Shown: positions 22,021 to 34,965, numbered from the stretch's first letter. The stretch: DNA of 64,000 bases from Pantoea phytobeneficialis (GCF_009728735.1 NZ_CP024636.1:272322-336321), one strand, 5' to 3'. Numbers and translations: made by a program. The notes: a model not told the origin generated them from the sequence alone.

Positions 22021-22048
22021 CGGATCGGCAGCAGCCGATCCGCATTTT
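22021..22048 (+). terminator. aqpZ terminator
   Basis: A 9-bp perfect stem CGGATCGGC / GCCGATCCG with a 4-base loop is followed by CATTTT. The short T run makes it moderate in strength. Confidence 0.75.
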
Positions 22049-22182
22049 CACTTCCAGCCTTACCTCACGATAACGAAATGTTATGATCCCGCGTCCGTCG
22101 TGGCAGCCGTTTCCTGCGCGACACTTTATCTGTGGCAATACTCCGCAATGACATAATAAAACCTGCATAAGGAAGTTCGTCC

Positions 22183-23100
22183 ATGCTCGGCAAAATTACC
22201 CGCCTGTTCCCACTGTGGGCTGTACTGCTCTCGGTCGCTGCCTATTATTCTCCATCCACGTTCCTTGGCATTGGTCCGTGGGTGACGTATCTGCTGATGC
22301 TGATTATGTTTGGCATGGGCGTAACGCTAAATATTGATGATTTCAAACGCGTGCTGGTGCGCCCGGCTCCGGTTATCGCCGGTACGTTTCTGCACTATCT
22401 GGTGATGCCGCTGGCGGCATGGGGTCTGGCAAAACTGTTCCAGATGCCGCCGGACCTGGCCGCGGGCATGATTCTGGTGGGCAGCGTTGCCAGTGGCACC
22501 GCGTCGAACGTGATGATCTATCTGGCGAAGGGGGATGTGGCCTTGTCGGTGACCATCTCCTCCGTTTCGGCGCTGGTGGGGGTGTTTGCCACCCCGCTGC
22601 TGACGCGTTTCTATGTCGACACGCATATCCAGGTGGATGTGGTGGGGATGCTGCTCAGCATCGTAAAAATCGTGGTGATCCCGATTGGTCTGGGCCTGAT
22701 TATCCACCACTCAATGAATAGCGTGGTGCGTCGCGTAGAACCTTATCTGCCGGCGTTTTCTATGGTGTGTATTCTGTTGATCATCAGCGCGGTGGTGGCG
22801 GGTAGCCAGGGCTTTATCGGTTCGGTAGGGCTGGTGGTGATTGTGGCGGTGATTCTGCACAACGCCATTGGTCTGCTCGGCGGGTACTGGGGCGGTAAGC
22901 TGTTCGGCTTTGACGAATCCACCTGTCGCACCCTGGCGCTGGAAGTGGGGATGCAAAACTCCGGTCTGGCGGCAACACTGGGCAAACTCTACTTCTCGCC
23001 GCTGGCTGCGCTGCCAGGCGCGTTGTTCTCGGTATGGCACAACCTGTCAGGTTCCCTGCTGGCGGGTTACTGGTCAGGCAAACCCATAAAGAAAAAGTAA
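22183..23100 (+). CDS. panS: BASS-family transporter, probable pantothenate/ketopantoate carrier PanS
   Basis: The 305-residue protein is almost entirely hydrophobic, with about nine or ten membrane segments. It carries family features of bile acid:sodium symporter-like (BASS) carriers: [15 protein letters not shown] near residue 46, [19 protein letters not shown] near 105 and [15 protein letters not shown] near 250. In Salmonella the closest characterised member is PanS, which moves ketopantoate, pantoate and pantothenate. The substrate here is inferred from family similarity only. It is a single gene, convergent with yhgN across a palindromic repeat. Confidence 0.78.
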   Translation: MLGKITRLFPLWAVLLSVAAYYSPSTFLGIGPWVTYLLMLIMFGMGVTLNIDDFKRVLVRPAPVIAGTFLHYLVMPLAAWGLAKLFQMPPDLAAGMILVGSVASGTASNVMIYLAKGDVALSVTISSVSALVGVFATPLLTRFYVDTHIQVDVVGMLLSIVKIVVIPIGLGLIIHHSMNSVVRRVEPYLPAFSMVCILLIISAVVAGSQGFIGSVGLVVIVAVILHNAIGLLGGYWGGKLFGFDESTCRTLALEVGMQNSGLAATLGKLYFSPLAALPGALFSVWHNLSGSLLAGYWSGKPIKKK

Positions 23101-23108
23101 AACATGCA

Positions 23109-23185
23109 CCCGTAGCGGCGCGATTTATCGCGCAAGGTTTTTCCTGCATCGCGCACCGAACCGCGCGATAAATTGCGCCGCTACG
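23109..23185. repeat. REP-like palindromic repeat, copy C
   Basis: The arms at 23109-23133 and 23163-23185 form the inward-order palindrome (one mismatch, AATTGCGCC). It fills the gap between the convergent panS and yhgN, and its last base abuts the yhgN stop codon at 23186. Confidence 0.92.
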
Positions 23186-23779
23186 TTAAATCTTCAGGTA
23201 AGCGCGAATCCCATCCAGAAACATCTGCGTAGCCAGCATAATCAAAATCAATCCCATCAGACGTTCCAGCGCGTTGACACCTTTATCGCCCAACAGGCGC
23301 AAGAACAAGCCGGACAACAACAAAATCACCACTGTCACGCCCCAGGCGATCAACAGCGCGCCGACCAGATATGTCATTTGATTTGGGTACTGATGCGACA
23401 GCAGCATCAGGGTTGCCAACAGCGACGGTCCGGCCACCAGCGGGATCGCCAGCGGCACCAGGAAGGGTTCTTCTCCGGCGGGTAAACCGGTGCTGCTGCT
23501 CTCAGTCGACGGGAAAATCATGCGGATCGCGATCAGGAACAAAATGATGCCGCCGGAAATCGACACCGTCTCGGTGCGCAGATTGAGAAACGCCAGAATG
23601 CGTTCACCAGCGAATAAAAAAAGCAGCATTAACACCAGCGCAATCAACATTTCCCGTATGAGCACCACGCGACGGCGTTTAGGTTCCAGATGCTTCAAAA
23701 CCGACATAAATATCGGTAGGTTACCCAACGGGTCCATAATCAGCAGCAATAATATGGTGGCGGAAATCATTTCAGTCAT
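23186..23779 (-). CDS. yhgN: MarC/NAAT-family inner-membrane protein YhgN
   Basis: A 197-residue integral membrane protein with about six segments. It matches the MarC family (MDPLGNLPIFMSVL at residues 16-29, FLIAIRMIFPS near 82-92 and PLAIPLVAGPSLLATLMLL near 109-127). The family was once linked to antibiotic resistance, but this is not upheld for MarC itself; the substrate is unknown, with amino acids suggested for relatives. In E. coli yhgN is also next to asd. Here the two are divergent, with 221 bases between the starts. Confidence 0.93.
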   Translation of the reverse strand: MTEMISATILLLLIMDPLGNLPIFMSVLKHLEPKRRRVVLIREMLIALVLMLLFLFAGERILAFLNLRTETVSISGGIILFLIAIRMIFPSTESSSTGLPAGEEPFLVPLAIPLVAGPSLLATLMLLSHQYPNQMTYLVGALLIAWGVTVVILLLSGLFLRLLGDKGVNALERLMGLILIMLATQMFLDGIRAYLKI

Positions 23780-24000
23780 TTGTGTTAAACCATCCCTTTG
23801 CGGCGTTATGCGCCGTTATTAGTTGCGCTGCTGAAAAAGTTAGCGCAATCGAATTAATTCACTTGCCAGAAGTGCAGCATTTTGTAGAGTTGAAGGTCAT
23901 AGGTAAACCTGATTATTACGCAGACCAGCAGGTTAATCCGGTTGGTTTTTTCCCTCGCACCAGACAGGGCCTCTGAAGAAGCGCCCGAGACGGACAGAAA

Positions 24001-25110
24001 ATGAAGAATGTAGGTTTTATTGGTTGGCGTGGTATGGTCGGCTCCGTGCTGATGTCCCGCATGAGCGAAGAACGTGATTTTGATGTGATCAATCCGGTCT
24101 TCTTCTCCACTTCGCAACTTGGCCAGGCTGCACCGACCTTCGGTAGTAAGTCGACCGGTGCGCTTCAGGATGCTTTTGATATTGATGCGCTGAAGGCGCT
24201 CGACATCATTATCACCTGCCAGGGCGGGGATTACACCAGTGAAGTCTATCCGAAGCTGCGCGCCAGCGGCTGGCAGGGTTACTGGATTGACGCCGCTTCC
24301 ACGCTGCGCATGAAAGATGACGCCATCATTATTCTTGATCCGGTCAACCATCAGGTGATTCGTCAGGGCCTCGACAGCGGCATCAAAACCTTTGTCGGCG
24401 GTAACTGCACCGTCAGCCTGATGCTGATGTCACTCGGTGGCCTGTTTGCTAACGATCTGGTGGAGTGGACCTCCGTGGCCACTTATCAGGCGGCGTCCGG
24501 AGGCGGTGCGCGTCATATGCGCGAGCTGCTGACGCAGATGGGTATGCTGCATGATCATGTGGCGAAATCGTTGCAGGATCCGGCTTCTGCCATCCTCGAC
24601 ATCGAACGTAGCGTGACCGACTTCACCCGTTCAGGCACGTTGCCAACCGATAACTTCGGTGTGCCACTGGCGGGCAGCCTGATTCCGTGGATCGACAAAC
24701 AACTGGAAAACGGCCAGAGCCGCGAAGAGTGGAAAGGCCAGGCAGAAACCAACAAAATCCTCGGCACGCAGAAAGTCATCCCGGTTGATGGCCTGTGCGT
24801 ACGCGTCGGTGCGCTGCGCTGCCACAGCCAGGCATTTACGCTGAAACTGAAAAAAGATGTGCCGCTGGCGGAGATTGAGCAGCTGCTGGCCGCCCACAAC
24901 GAGTGGGTCAAAGTGGTGCCGAACGACCGTGAAATCACCATGCGTGAACTGACACCGGCGGCGGTAACCGGCACGCTCACGACGCCGGTAGGGCGTCTGC
25001 GCAAACTGAATATGGGGCCGGAGTACCTGTCGGCCTTCACCGTCGGCGACCAGTTATTGTGGGGCGCGGCAGAACCGCTGCGTCGTATGTTGCGTCTGCT
25101 GGTGGATTAA
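24001..25110 (+). CDS. asd: Aspartate-semialdehyde dehydrogenase
   Basis: Asd reduces aspartyl phosphate with NADPH, the second step of the aspartate pathway after LysC, and so supplies diaminopimelate for the cell wall. The 369-residue protein has the N-terminal nucleotide-binding [10 protein letters not shown] and the catalytic cysteine Cys136 in [12 protein letters not shown], plus the RCHSQAFTL segment. It follows the divergent yhgN and precedes the glg operon, the E. coli arrangement. A strong terminator follows, so it is probably transcribed alone. Confidence 0.98.
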   Translation: MKNVGFIGWRGMVGSVLMSRMSEERDFDVINPVFFSTSQLGQAAPTFGSKSTGALQDAFDIDALKALDIIITCQGGDYTSEVYPKLRASGWQGYWIDAASTLRMKDDAIIILDPVNHQVIRQGLDSGIKTFVGGNCTVSLMLMSLGGLFANDLVEWTSVATYQAASGGGARHMRELLTQMGMLHDHVAKSLQDPASAILDIERSVTDFTRSGTLPTDNFGVPLAGSLIPWIDKQLENGQSREEWKGQAETNKILGTQKVIPVDGLCVRVGALRCHSQAFTLKLKKDVPLAEIEQLLAAHNEWVKVVPNDREITMRELTPAAVTGTLTTPVGRLRKLNMGPEYLSAFTVGDQLLWGAAEPLRRMLRLLVD

Positions 25111-25127
25111 GCGTAACGTTAAAACAT

Positions 25128-25152
25128 GGCCGGGATTTTCCCGGCCTTTTTT
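25128..25152 (+). terminator. asd intrinsic terminator
   Basis: GGCCGGGA / TCCCGGCC with a 3-base loop is followed by six T, 17 bases after the asd stop. Confidence 0.95.
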
Positions 25153-25462
25153 GCATTTCAGGCTGCAACACTTAACCAAAATTTCGCCTGACAAGTGATC
25201 GGCTTCCCTTTTTTGCTCTCCCGAAAATAATTTTTTGCGATCCTCCCTGGCTTCTGCCAGCCCCAAGCTATGATTTAACAATGATGTGCCGGTAGTTGGT
25301 TGTTTTGCTTTCCGTACTGAATGGTTGTTGTACATAGCAAAGATTTTTTCCACGGACGGTCTCCTTCCTTGCTGTGTACTCATGGCTCAATGAAGAGCAG
25401 CGCATCTGATAAGGCTTTCACGTCTGACGCAGTTCGCCTGCCAAATGTCACAGGAAGAAATC
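25153..25462. promoter_or_regulatory. Upstream region of the glg operon
   Basis: About 310 bases between the asd terminator and glgB. No gene and no clear promoter or operator could be assigned. It must contain the glgBXCAP promoter. Confidence 0.5.
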
Positions 25463-27646
25463 ATGTCAGAGCTTCCCGATCGCCAGGCGATCAATGCCCT
25501 GTTTGCGGGCAATTATTCCGATCCTTTTTCCCTGCTGGGAATGCACCAGACTGAGCAAGGTCTGGAAGTCCGGGCCTTGTTGCCCGACGCGTCAGAGGTG
25601 TGGGTGATAGAAACCAACACCGGGCGTAAATGCGCTCAGCTGGAGTGTTTTGACTCACGCGGCTTCTTCAGTGGCGTCATCCCGCGCCGAAAAAATCTGT
25701 TTCGTTACCAACTGGCGGTGAACTGGCACGGCCAGCAAAATCTGATTGATGATGCCTACCGTTTCGGGCCATTGCTGCAAGAGATGGATGCCTGGTTGCT
25801 GGCTGAAGGCACCCATTTACGTCCGTATGAAACCCTGGGGGCACACGGCACCACCCTTGATGGCGTCAGTGGTACGCGTTTTTCCGTTTGGGCGCCCAAC
25901 GCGCGGCGCGTGTCGGTAGTGGGGGAATTTAATTACTGGGATGGACGGCGCCATCCGATGCGTTTCCGCCGTGAACTGGGGATCTGGGAGCTGTTTGTCC
26001 CCGGTGCGTTCAACGGGCAGCTCTACAAATTCGAAATCATTGATGCCTTCGGCCAACTGCGTATCAAAGCCGATCCCTTTGCCTTTGAAGCGCAGATGCG
26101 CCCGCAAACGGCGTCGATGATCTGCGGCCTGCCGCCAAAAACCGAGATGACGGCGCAGCGCAAAGCCGCGAATGCCTTCGATGCGCCGATTTCCATTTAC
26201 GAAGTGCATCTGGGTTCCTGGCGGCGGCATACCGAGAACAACTTCTGGCTCAGCTACAAGGAGCTGTCGGAGCAGTTGATCCCGTATGTCAAAGAGATGG
26301 GGTTCACCCATATTGAGCTGCTGCCGATTAATGAACACCCGTTTGACGGTAGCTGGGGTTATCAGCCACTCGGCATGTATGCGCCGACTCGCCGCTTTGG
26401 CACCCGCGATGAGTTCCGCGAGTTCATCGCCAGTGCGCATGCTGCGGGCATCAACGTGCTGCTGGATTGGGTACCGGGCCATTTTCCCAGCGATGATTTT
26501 GGGCTGGCGAAGTTTGATGGCACCGAGCTGTATGAACACAGCGACCCGCGCGAAGGCTACCATCAGGACTGGAACACGCTGATCTACAACTTTGGTCGCC
26601 GCGAAGTGAGTAATTACCTCTCCGGCAATGCGCTGTACTGGCTGGAGCGCTTTGGTATCGATGGGCTGCGTGTGGATGCGGTGGCGTCGATGATTTACCG
26701 CGATTACAGCCGGGCTGAAGGTGAGTGGATACCCAACCAATATGGAGGCCGCGATAATCTGGAGGCCATCTCCTTCCTGCGTTATACCAACCGCACCCTG
26801 GGGCGAGCAGCGCCGGGCGCTGTCACGATAGCCGAAGAGTCCACTGACTATCCCGGCGTCTCACGTCCACCGGAAGCGGGTGGTCTTGGTTTCTGGTTTA
26901 AGTGGAACCTCGGTTGGATGCACGACACGCTGGATTACATGAAACACGACCCGGTGCATCGCCGCTACCATCACCAGTTGATGACCTTCGGCATGCTCTA
27001 TAACTACACGGAAAACTTCGTGCTGCCGCTGTCGCATGATGAAGTGGTACACGGTAAACGTTCGATTCTCGATCGCATGCCGGGTGATCCGTGGCAGAAA
27101 TTCGCTAACCTGCGCGCCTATTACGGCTGGATGTGGGCCTTCCCGGGCAAGAAGCTGCTGTTTATGGGTGGTGAATTTGCTCAGGGCAAAGAGTGGAACC
27201 ACGACACCAGCCTCGACTGGCATCTGCTGGAAGGGGCGGATAACTGGCATCACGGCGTGCAGCGCCTGGTACGCGATCTTAACCATACCTATCGCCACTA
27301 TTCGCCGCTGTATCAGCTGGATTTCGACCCGCAGGGGTTCGAGTGGCTGGTGGTCGACGACCATGAAAACTCGGTGTTTGCCTTCGTGCGGCGCGATCGT
27401 GACGGCAATGAGGTGATTGTGGTCAGCAATTTTACGCCGGTACCGCGTCCCCATTACCGCTTCGGCGTCAATCAGGCTGGCCGCTGGCAAGAAGTACTCA
27501 ATACCGACCAGCATGACTACCACGGTAGCGATGTGCGTAATCATCAGGTACACACTGACGACATCCCGAGCCACGGTCGGGGACAATCCCTCAGTCTATC
27601 CCTGCCGCCGCTGGCGACAGTCTGGTTGGTGCGGGAGGGAGAATAA
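25463..27646 (+). CDS. glgB: Glycogen branching enzyme
   Basis: GlgB cuts alpha-1,4 glucan chains and rejoins them by alpha-1,6 links. The start at 25463 ([16 protein letters not shown]) follows AGGAAG at a good distance and gives 727 residues against 728 in E. coli; an ATG six codons upstream is less likely. The N-terminal carbohydrate-binding and CBM48 domains precede the GH13 barrel. The catalytic residues sit at the E. coli numbers: Asp405 in LRVDAVAS, Glu458 in IAEESTDY, Asp526 in LSHDEVVHG. First gene of glgBXCAP; its stop overlaps the glgX ATG (TAATG). Confidence 0.98.
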   Translation: MSELPDRQAINALFAGNYSDPFSLLGMHQTEQGLEVRALLPDASEVWVIETNTGRKCAQLECFDSRGFFSGVIPRRKNLFRYQLAVNWHGQQNLIDDAYRFGPLLQEMDAWLLAEGTHLRPYETLGAHGTTLDGVSGTRFSVWAPNARRVSVVGEFNYWDGRRHPMRFRRELGIWELFVPGAFNGQLYKFEIIDAFGQLRIKADPFAFEAQMRPQTASMICGLPPKTEMTAQRKAANAFDAPISIYEVHLGSWRRHTENNFWLSYKELSEQLIPYVKEMGFTHIELLPINEHPFDGSWGYQPLGMYAPTRRFGTRDEFREFIASAHAAGINVLLDWVPGHFPSDDFGLAKFDGTELYEHSDPREGYHQDWNTLIYNFGRREVSNYLSGNALYWLERFGIDGLRVDAVASMIYRDYSRAEGEWIPNQYGGRDNLEAISFLRYTNRTLGRAAPGAVTIAEESTDYPGVSRPPEAGGLGFWFKWNLGWMHDTLDYMKHDPVHRRYHHQLMTFGMLYNYTENFVLPLSHDEVVHGKRSILDRMPGDPWQKFANLRAYYGWMWAFPGKKLLFMGGEFAQGKEWNHDTSLDWHLLEGADNWHHGVQRLVRDLNHTYRHYSPLYQLDFDPQGFEWLVVDDHENSVFAFVRRDRDGNEVIVVSNFTPVPRPHYRFGVNQAGRWQEVLNTDQHDYHGSDVRNHQVHTDDIPSHGRGQSLSLSLPPLATVWLVREGE

Positions 27647-29625
27647 TGCTGGAGAGCGGGCAGCCCGCACCGCTGGGCGCGAATTACGATGGTCATGGTG
27701 TCAACTTCACGCTGTTTTCCCGCCATGCGGAAAAAGTGGAGCTGTGCCTGTTTGATCAGCACGGCGTTGAGCGTCGCTTCCCGCTGCCACAACGCAGTGG
27801 CGATATCTGGCACGGCTACTTTCCTGGGCTGAAACCGGGTCAACGCTATGGCTACCGCGTGCATGGCCCGTGGTCGCCTGCTGAGGGGCATCGTTTTAAT
27901 CCGAAGAAATTGCTGGTTGATCCTTGCGCCAGAGCGGTGGTTGGCGATGTGCCGGACGATCCGCGCTTTTTTAACGGCACAACCCTGCCGGACAAGCAGG
28001 ATAATGCTGGCATTGCGCCCAAATCACTGGTCATCGCCGAAGATTTTGACTGGGATGAAGACACGCCGTTGCGCACCCCCTGGGGGAAAACGGTGATTTA
28101 TGAAGCGCATGTCCGTGGGCTGACTCAGTTACATCCGGAAATTCCGGAAAGACTGCGCGGGACTTATGCGGCACTGGGTCATCCTGTTATGGTGAAGTAT
28201 CTGCGCCACCTTGGTATCACGGCGCTGGAGCTGCTGCCGATTGCCCATTTTGCCAGCGAGCCGCGTTTACTGCGGTTGGGACTCAGCAATTACTGGGGCT
28301 ACAACCCGGTGGCACTCTGGGCGGTCGATCCCCGTTACGCCTCCGGCGAAGACGGTTTGACGCCGTTGCAGGAGTTTCAGCAGGCGGTAAAAAGGCTGCA
28401 TGCGGCGGGTATTGAGGTGATTCTTGATGTGGTGTTCAACCACACCGCCGAACTGGATGAGCTTGGCCCGGTGATCGCGATGCGCGGAATTGATAACGCC
28501 AGTTATTACTGGCTCAACGCGCAGGGCGAATACCATAACTGGACCGGCTGCGGCAATACGCTGAATCTCAGCGATGCTCAGGTGATGGAATGGGTGTTGG
28601 AAGGGCTGCGCCACTGGGTGCGCGATTGCCATATTGATGGCTTTCGTTTCGACCTTGCCTCGGTGTTGGGGCGTACGCCGGATTTCCGCCAGGATGCGCC
28701 GCTATTCGCGGCCATCAAAGCCTGTCCGATTTTGTCAAAAGTGAAACTGATCGCCGAACCCTGGGATGTCGGTCCCGGCGGCTATCAGGTCGGTAACTAT
28801 CCGCCAACCTTTGCCGAGTGGAACGACCACTTTCGCGATGCAACGCGGTGCTTCTGGTTACACGGCGGGCTGAGCAACGGTGATTTTGCCCGACGCTTTG
28901 CCGCCTCCAGCGATGTTTTTCAGCGTGCGCCACGTCTGCCGCACGCCAGTATCAATCTGATCACCGCACACGACGGTTTTACGCTGCGCGATGTGGTGAG
29001 CTTCAACCATAAACACAATCAGGCTAACGGCGAAGACAATCGCGACGGCAGCAACAACAACTTCAGCGATAACCACGGTCATGAAGGGCTGCATGTCAGT
29101 TTCGATGTTGTCGAGCGACGGCGGCTCAGTGTGCATGCGCTGCTCACGACGTTGCTGCTGGCGCAGGGTACGCCGATGCTGCTGGCGGGTGATGAACGTG
29201 GTCACAGCCAGCATGGCAACAACAATGCGTATTGTCAGGACAACCCGCTGACCTGGCTGGACTGGCAACAGGATGATTCTGGACTGGTCGACTTCACTGC
29301 CGCGTTAATCCATCTGCGTAAGCGCATTCCCGCGCTCACGGCAGATCGCTGGTGGCAGGAGGGCGATGGCAACGTACGGTGGTTCAATGCCAGCGGCAAA
29401 CCACTGGGGAATGAGGAGTGGGAACAGGGGACGCACAGAATGCAGATCCTGCTCTCCGGCCGCTGGTTAATAACAATTAACGCCACGGATGCGGTGAGTG
29501 ACCTCGCCTTACCAGACGGAGAGTGGCGTGCCATTCCTCCTTTCGCCGGGGAAGATAACCCCATTTTGACAACTGTCTGGCACGGGCCCGCACACGGTGT
29601 GTGTGTGTTCCTGAAACAATCATAA
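27646..29625 (+). CDS. glgX: Glycogen debranching enzyme
   Basis: GlgX removes the short alpha-1,6 branches left after phosphorylase action. The 659-residue GH13 protein has an N-terminal CBM48 ([20 protein letters not shown]) and the catalytic barrel with [19 protein letters not shown] (nucleophile Asp), [19 protein letters not shown] (acid Glu) and [14 protein letters not shown] (transition-state Asp). It shares one base with the glgB stop, indicating coupled translation, and glgC follows after 10 bases. Confidence 0.97.
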   Translation: MLESGQPAPLGANYDGHGVNFTLFSRHAEKVELCLFDQHGVERRFPLPQRSGDIWHGYFPGLKPGQRYGYRVHGPWSPAEGHRFNPKKLLVDPCARAVVGDVPDDPRFFNGTTLPDKQDNAGIAPKSLVIAEDFDWDEDTPLRTPWGKTVIYEAHVRGLTQLHPEIPERLRGTYAALGHPVMVKYLRHLGITALELLPIAHFASEPRLLRLGLSNYWGYNPVALWAVDPRYASGEDGLTPLQEFQQAVKRLHAAGIEVILDVVFNHTAELDELGPVIAMRGIDNASYYWLNAQGEYHNWTGCGNTLNLSDAQVMEWVLEGLRHWVRDCHIDGFRFDLASVLGRTPDFRQDAPLFAAIKACPILSKVKLIAEPWDVGPGGYQVGNYPPTFAEWNDHFRDATRCFWLHGGLSNGDFARRFAASSDVFQRAPRLPHASINLITAHDGFTLRDVVSFNHKHNQANGEDNRDGSNNNFSDNHGHEGLHVSFDVVERRRLSVHALLTTLLLAQGTPMLLAGDERGHSQHGNNNAYCQDNPLTWLDWQQDDSGLVDFTAALIHLRKRIPALTADRWWQEGDGNVRWFNASGKPLGNEEWEQGTHRMQILLSGRWLITINATDAVSDLALPDGEWRAIPPFAGEDNPILTTVWHGPAHGVCVFLKQS

Positions 29626-29635
29626 GGAGTCAGAC

Positions 29636-30931
29636 ATGGTGAATTTAGATAGAACAGATCATCTGATGCTGGCACGCCAGCTTCCTACGCAGACGGTGGC
29701 GCTGATCCTCGCCGGAGGACGCGGCACACGCCTGAAAGACCTGACCGCCAAACGCGCCAAACCGGCGGTGCACTTTGGCGGGAAGTTCCGCATCATCGAC
29801 TTTGCACTCTCCAATTGCCTCAACTCGGGCATCCGGCGCATTGGCGTGATCACGCAATATCAGTCACACACACTGGTGCAGCATATCCAGCGCGGCTGGT
29901 CGATTTTCAACGAAGAGATGAACGAATTTGTTGATCTGTTGCCCGCACAACAGCGCTTCTCCACTGAGCACTGGTACCGTGGGACGGCGGATGCGGTAAC
30001 GCAAAACCTCGACATCATTCGTCGGTATAACGCCCAGTACATCGTGATCCTCGCCGGGGATCATATCTACAAAATGGATTATTCGCGCATGCTGCTGGAT
30101 CACGTCGATCGTGGTGCCAAATGCACCATCGCCTGCTTGCCGGTGCCGTTGGAGGAAGCTACTGCCTTTGGCGTGATGGCGGTGGATACCGAGAACAACG
30201 TGGTCGATTTTGTAGAAAAACCGCCTGTTCCCCCCTCAATGCCCGGCGATGACAGCAAGGCGCTGGCCAGCATGGGGATTTATGTCTTTAACGCCGATTA
30301 TCTCTACCAGCTGCTGGAAGAAGACGCCCAGATACCTGAGTCCAATCACGATTTCGGTAAAGATTTGCTGCCGAAAATTGTGGCCAGTGGCGACGCCTAC
30401 GCGCACTCCTTCACCCTGTCCTGCGTGCAAAGCGACGAAGCTGCCGAACCCTACTGGCGCGATGTCGGAACGCTCGAAGCCTACTGGCGCGCCAATCTGG
30501 ATTTGGCCTCCGTCACACCGGAACTGGACATGTATGACCACGGCTGGCCGATCCGTACCCATATGGAGCCGCTACCACCGGCGAAGTTTGTGCAGGATCG
30601 TTCCGGTAGCCATGGTATGACGATGAACTCGCTGGTTTCTGGCGGGTGCATTATCTCCGGCTCCGTGGTGGTGAACTCGGTACTGTTCCCGCGCGTACGT
30701 GTGAACTCTTTTTGCAACATCGATTCTTCGGTACTGCTGCCGGATGTGGTGATTGGCCGATCCTGCCGTCTGCGCCGCTGCGTGATTGACCGCGCCTGCG
30801 TGCTGCCGGAAGGCATTGTGATTGGCGAAAATCCCGATGAAGACAGCCGCCGTTTTTACCGTTCAGAAGAGGGCATCGTGCTGGTGACGCGCGCCATGTT
30901 AGCCAAACTGGCGGGTGCCGTCGGCCGGTGA
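29636..30931 (+). CDS. glgC: Glucose-1-phosphate adenylyltransferase
   Basis: GlgC makes ADP-glucose from ATP and glucose-1-phosphate, the committed and allosterically controlled step of bacterial glycogen synthesis. The 431-residue protein has the nucleotidyltransferase start [15 protein letters not shown] (residues 22-36), [15 protein letters not shown] with the lysine tied to fructose-1,6-bisphosphate activation in E. coli, and the C-terminal left-handed helix repeats ([15 protein letters not shown]). A strong ribosome site (AAGGAG) precedes the ATG. Third gene of the operon. Confidence 0.98.
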   Translation: MVNLDRTDHLMLARQLPTQTVALILAGGRGTRLKDLTAKRAKPAVHFGGKFRIIDFALSNCLNSGIRRIGVITQYQSHTLVQHIQRGWSIFNEEMNEFVDLLPAQQRFSTEHWYRGTADAVTQNLDIIRRYNAQYIVILAGDHIYKMDYSRMLLDHVDRGAKCTIACLPVPLEEATAFGVMAVDTENNVVDFVEKPPVPPSMPGDDSKALASMGIYVFNADYLYQLLEEDAQIPESNHDFGKDLLPKIVASGDAYAHSFTLSCVQSDEAAEPYWRDVGTLEAYWRANLDLASVTPELDMYDHGWPIRTHMEPLPPAKFVQDRSGSHGMTMNSLVSGGCIISGSVVVNSVLFPRVRVNSFCNIDSSVLLPDVVIGRSCRLRRCVIDRACVLPEGIVIGENPDEDSRRFYRSEEGIVLVTRAMLAKLAGAVGR

Positions 30932-30992
30932 CGAAAAAGCACACAGACAATCGACGCGTGGAACGCGAGCGATATCACAAAAGGGGTCCAGG

Positions 30993-32426
30993 ATGCAGGT
31001 TTTACATGTCTGTTCAGAACTTTTCCCGTTGTTGAAAACCGGCGGGTTGGCTGATGTTGTCGGCGCTTTACCGCAGGCACAAATTGCCGGTGGTACGGAT
31101 ACGCGGGTCTTACTTCCCGCGTATCCCGACCTGCGTAGAGGGATTCCGGATACGGAAGTGGTGGCGGAGCTGCCAACCTTTGCTGGGTTTGTTCGCTTAC
31201 TTTTTGGACATTTCAACGGTGTTGGCATTTATTTAATTGATGCACCGGGATTGTATGAACGTCCGGGAAGCCCGTACCACGATGAATCACAGTTTGCCTA
31301 CGTCGATAACTATCTGCGCTTTGCGCTGCTCGGCTGGATGGGCTGTGAAATCGCCTGTGGACTGGACACCTTCTGGCGGCCAGATATCGTGCATGCACAT
31401 GACTGGCATGCCGGGTTAACCTGCGCCTATCTGGAGGCGCGAGGCCGCCCGGCGAAATCGGTGTTTACCGTGCATAACCTGGCGTATCAGGGGCTGTTTT
31501 CGGCGCGCCATATGGAGGAGATCCAGTTACCGCGATCATTCTTCAACATGCATGGCCTGGAGTTTTATGGGCAAATTTCTTATCTCAAAGCTGGCCTGTT
31601 TTATGCAGATCATATTACGGCGGTCAGCCCGACTTACGCGCTGGAGATCACCCGCCCGGAGTTTGGCTATGGTATGGAAGCGCTGCTGGCGCAGCGTCTG
31701 CGTGAAGGACGGTTAAGTGGCGTGTTGAATGGTGTTGATCCGGCGATCTGGGACCCGACGCATGACCTGCTGCTGACCGCGCGTTACGACCGGGACACGC
31801 TGGAGAGCAAGGCGGAGAACAAACGTCAGCTGCAAATTGCTATGGGCTTGAAGGTCGATGACAAAGTACCGGTGTTTTGCGTAATCAGCCGCTTAACCCG
31901 GCAGAAAGGTCTGGATTTGGTGCTGGAAGCGCTGCCCGGTTTACTGGCGCAGGGCGGCCAGTTGGTATTGTTGGGGCAGGGAGATGCCGAATTACAGCAG
32001 GGATTTCTGGCGGCGGCGGCCGAGCACCCCGGCAGCGTTGGCGTGCAGATTGGCTATCACGAGGCTTTCTCGCACCGCATTGTCGGCGGCGCGGATGTGA
32101 TTCTGGTGCCCAGCCGCTTTGAACCGTGTGGCCTGACACAACTTTATGGTCTGAAATACGGCACGCTGCCACTGGTACGTCGTACCGGTGGTCTGGCGGA
32201 TACGGTGAATGACAGTTCGCTGGAAAACCTGGCAGATGGGATCGCCAGTGGTTTCAGCTTTGAAGACAGTAATGCCTGGTCGCTGCTCAGAGCGATTCGG
32301 CGCGCTTTTGTACTGTGGTCCCGTCCTTCCCTCTGGCGTTATGTTCAGCGTCAGGCGATGGGGATGGATTTTAGTTGGCAGGTGGCAGCACAAGCCTACC
32401 GCGATCTTTATCAACGTTTGCTGTAA
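30993..32426 (+). CDS. glgA: Glycogen synthase
   Basis: GlgA extends alpha-1,4 chains from ADP-glucose. The start at 30993 ([18 protein letters not shown]) gives exactly 477 residues, the E. coli length; an upstream ATG overlapping glgC would add 26 residues and is unlikely. GT5 features are present: Lys15 of the KTGGLADV motif that binds ADP-glucose, [10 protein letters not shown] near residue 133 and [18 protein letters not shown] near 373 with the catalytic glutamate. It lies between glgC and glgP in the operon. Confidence 0.98.
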   Translation: MQVLHVCSELFPLLKTGGLADVVGALPQAQIAGGTDTRVLLPAYPDLRRGIPDTEVVAELPTFAGFVRLLFGHFNGVGIYLIDAPGLYERPGSPYHDESQFAYVDNYLRFALLGWMGCEIACGLDTFWRPDIVHAHDWHAGLTCAYLEARGRPAKSVFTVHNLAYQGLFSARHMEEIQLPRSFFNMHGLEFYGQISYLKAGLFYADHITAVSPTYALEITRPEFGYGMEALLAQRLREGRLSGVLNGVDPAIWDPTHDLLLTARYDRDTLESKAENKRQLQIAMGLKVDDKVPVFCVISRLTRQKGLDLVLEALPGLLAQGGQLVLLGQGDAELQQGFLAAAAEHPGSVGVQIGYHEAFSHRIVGGADVILVPSRFEPCGLTQLYGLKYGTLPLVRRTGGLADTVNDSSLENLADGIASGFSFEDSNAWSLLRAIRRAFVLWSRPSLWRYVQRQAMGMDFSWQVAAQAYRDLYQRLL

Positions 32427-32447
32427 TGAGAGATTGGGATACTTGAT

Positions 32448-34895
32448 ATGAACGCACCTTTCACCTATGCCTCACCCACCCTGACGGTTGATGCGCTGAA
32501 GCACTCGATAGCCTATAAACTGATGTTTACCATCGGTAAAGACCCTTCCATCGCCAATAAGCACGAGTGGCTCAACGCCGCGCTGCTGGCAGTGCGCGAC
32601 CGCATGGTGGAACGTTGGCTACGTTCCAGCCGGGCGCAATTGTCGCAGGATGTACGTCAGGTGTATTACCTGTCGATGGAATTCCTGATGGGCCGCACCC
32701 TGGGCAACGCGCTGCTGGCGATGGGTATTTACGACGATCTCAATCAGGCGCTGGATGAGATGGGGCTGGATCTCAGCGAACTGATGGAAGAAGAGAACGA
32801 TCCCGGCCTTGGCAACGGTGGTCTGGGACGTCTCGCCGCCTGTTTCCTCGATTCACTGGCGACCCTCGGCCTGCCGGGGCGTGGCTACGGCATCCGTTAC
32901 GATTACGGTATGTTCAAGCAGAATATTGTCGATGGCCAGCAGCGCGAATCGCCGGATTACTGGCTGGAATATGGTAACCCGTGGGAATTCCAGCGTTTTA
33001 ACACCCGCTACAAAGTGCGTTTTGGTGGCCGTTTGCAACACGAAGGCAGCCGGGTGCGCTGGATCGAAACCGAAGAGATCCTGGCCATTGCGTATGATCA
33101 GATCGTGCCCGGTTTTGATACCGATGCCACCAACACGCTGCGGTTGTGGGGCGCGCAGGCCAGTAACGAAATCAACCTTGGTAAGTTCAATCAGGGCGAT
33201 TACTTTGCCGCCGTGGAAGATAAAAACCACTCGGAAAACGTGTCGCGTGTGCTTTATCCCGACGACTCCACCTATTCCGGTCGCGAGCTGCGTCTGCGCC
33301 AGGAATATTTTCTCGTCTCCTCAACGGTGCAGGACATCCTGAACCGTCACTGGCAGATGCACCAAACCTGGGACAACCTGGCGGATAAAATCGCCATCCA
33401 TCTCAACGATACCCACCCGGTGCTGGCGATCCCCGAACTGATGCGGTTGTTGATTGATGAGCAGAAATTTTCCTGGGACGATGCGTTTGAAGTCACCTGC
33501 CAGGTGTTCTCCTACACCAACCACACGCTGATGACCGAGGCGCTGGAAACCTGGCCGGTGGATATGATCGGCAAGATCCTGCCGCGCCATCTCAGCATCA
33601 TCTTTGAAATTAATGATTATTTCCTGAAAACCATTCAGGAATACTATCCGGATGACTGGGATCTGATGTCACGTATCTCAATCATTGATGAGAACAATGG
33701 CCGCAAGGTCCGTATGGCATGGCTGGCGGTGGTGGTCAGTCATAAGGTTAACGGTGTTTCCGAACTCCACTCCAACCTGATGGTGCAGTCGCTGTTTGCC
33801 GATTTTTCTCGTCTGTTCCCGGGACGTTTCTGCAATAAAACCAATGGCGTCACACCACGCCGCTGGCTGGCTCTGGCTAACCCGGCACTTTCAGAAGTCC
33901 TGGATGAGGCGATTGGTCGCAACTGGCGCACCGACCTTAGCCAACTCAGCGACCTGACGCCGCAAATCGATTTCCCGGCGTTTATTGAGCAGATCGCCGA
34001 TGCCAAATTTGCCAACAAAAAACGCCTGGCGGATTGGGTAGCAAAAAACCTCGATATTGTGCTGGACCCTCATGCGCTGTTTGATGTGCAAATCAAACGC
34101 ATTCATGAGTACAAACGCCAGCTGCTGAACGTGTTGCACGTTATCACCCGCTACAACCGCATCAAGGCCGATCCCGATGCAGATTGGGTACCTCGGGTGA
34201 ATATTTTTGCCGGTAAAGCGGCCTCCGCCTATTACATGGCGAAGCACATCATTCATCTGATCAACGATGTAGCGAAGGTGATCAACAACGATCCGCAGGT
34301 GAAAAACAAGCTGAAGGTGGTGTTTATCCCTAACTACGGGGTTAGCCTGGCGCAGATCATTATTCCGGCGGCGGATCTCTCCGAGCAGATCTCCACGGCG
34401 GGTACGGAGGCTTCCGGCACCAGTAATATGAAGTTTGCGCTCAACGGCGCGTTAACGATTGGTACGCTGGATGGGGCCAACGTCGAGATGCGCGAACATG
34501 TCGGTGCGGAGAATATCTTTATCTTCGGTAACACTACGCCGCAGGTCGAGCAGTTGCGCAAAGATGGCTACAACCCACGTAAATACTACGAAGAGGATGA
34601 GGAGCTGCATCAGGCGCTGACGCAGATTGCCAGTGGTCTGTTTAGCCCGCAGGATCCAGGTCGCTATCGTAACCTGTTCGATGCGCTGGTGAACTTTGGT
34701 GACCACTATCAATTGCTGGCAGATTATCGCAGCTACGTGGATACCCAGGATAAGGTGGACAAACTCTATCGTCAGCCAGATGAGTGGCAACGACGTGCGG
34801 CGCTGAATATCGCTAATATGGGTTATTTTTCGGCGGATCGTACCATTCAGGAGTATGCCGATGAGATCTGGCATATTTCGCCAGTGAGATTGTAA
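32448..34895 (+). CDS. glgP: Glycogen phosphorylase
   Basis: GlgP releases glucose-1-phosphate from glycogen chain ends. The 815 residues equal the E. coli length. The pyridoxal-phosphate lysine is Lys662 in [16 protein letters not shown], and [18 protein letters not shown] near residue 120 is the conserved glycine-rich loop. It is the last gene of glgBXCAP; the following palindromic repeat has no T run, so the operon's terminator is not obvious. Confidence 0.98.
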   Translation: MNAPFTYASPTLTVDALKHSIAYKLMFTIGKDPSIANKHEWLNAALLAVRDRMVERWLRSSRAQLSQDVRQVYYLSMEFLMGRTLGNALLAMGIYDDLNQALDEMGLDLSELMEEENDPGLGNGGLGRLAACFLDSLATLGLPGRGYGIRYDYGMFKQNIVDGQQRESPDYWLEYGNPWEFQRFNTRYKVRFGGRLQHEGSRVRWIETEEILAIAYDQIVPGFDTDATNTLRLWGAQASNEINLGKFNQGDYFAAVEDKNHSENVSRVLYPDDSTYSGRELRLRQEYFLVSSTVQDILNRHWQMHQTWDNLADKIAIHLNDTHPVLAIPELMRLLIDEQKFSWDDAFEVTCQVFSYTNHTLMTEALETWPVDMIGKILPRHLSIIFEINDYFLKTIQEYYPDDWDLMSRISIIDENNGRKVRMAWLAVVVSHKVNGVSELHSNLMVQSLFADFSRLFPGRFCNKTNGVTPRRWLALANPALSEVLDEAIGRNWRTDLSQLSDLTPQIDFPAFIEQIADAKFANKKRLADWVAKNLDIVLDPHALFDVQIKRIHEYKRQLLNVLHVITRYNRIKADPDADWVPRVNIFAGKAASAYYMAKHIIHLINDVAKVINNDPQVKNKLKVVFIPNYGVSLAQIIIPAADLSEQISTAGTEASGTSNMKFALNGALTIGTLDGANVEMREHVGAENIFIFGNTTPQVEQLRKDGYNPRKYYEEDEELHQALTQIASGLFSPQDPGRYRNLFDALVNFGDHYQLLADYRSYVDTQDKVDKLYRQPDEWQRRAALNIANMGYFSADRTIQEYADEIWHISPVRL

Positions 34896-34909
34896 CGGAA
34901 CGCTGGACG

Positions 34910-34952
34910 CCACCCTCTCCCGTCTTGCGGGAGAGGGCCGGGGTGAGGGCCA
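34910..34952. repeat. Second palindromic repeat family, single copy after glgP
   Basis: CCCTCTCCC and GGGAGAGGG form a hairpin at 34913-34937, followed by GGGGTGAGGGC. Related units occur as a pair at 51369-51475. It lies between the convergent ends of glgP and dcrB. Confidence 0.8.
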
Positions 34953-34965
34953 CAGGCCGCAAAAA

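Noticed and set aside
23780..24000. A riboswitch or attenuator before asd.
   Set aside because: The 221-base divergent gap shows no lysine-box motifs or terminator stem. Only the lysC leader carries a lysine riboswitch.
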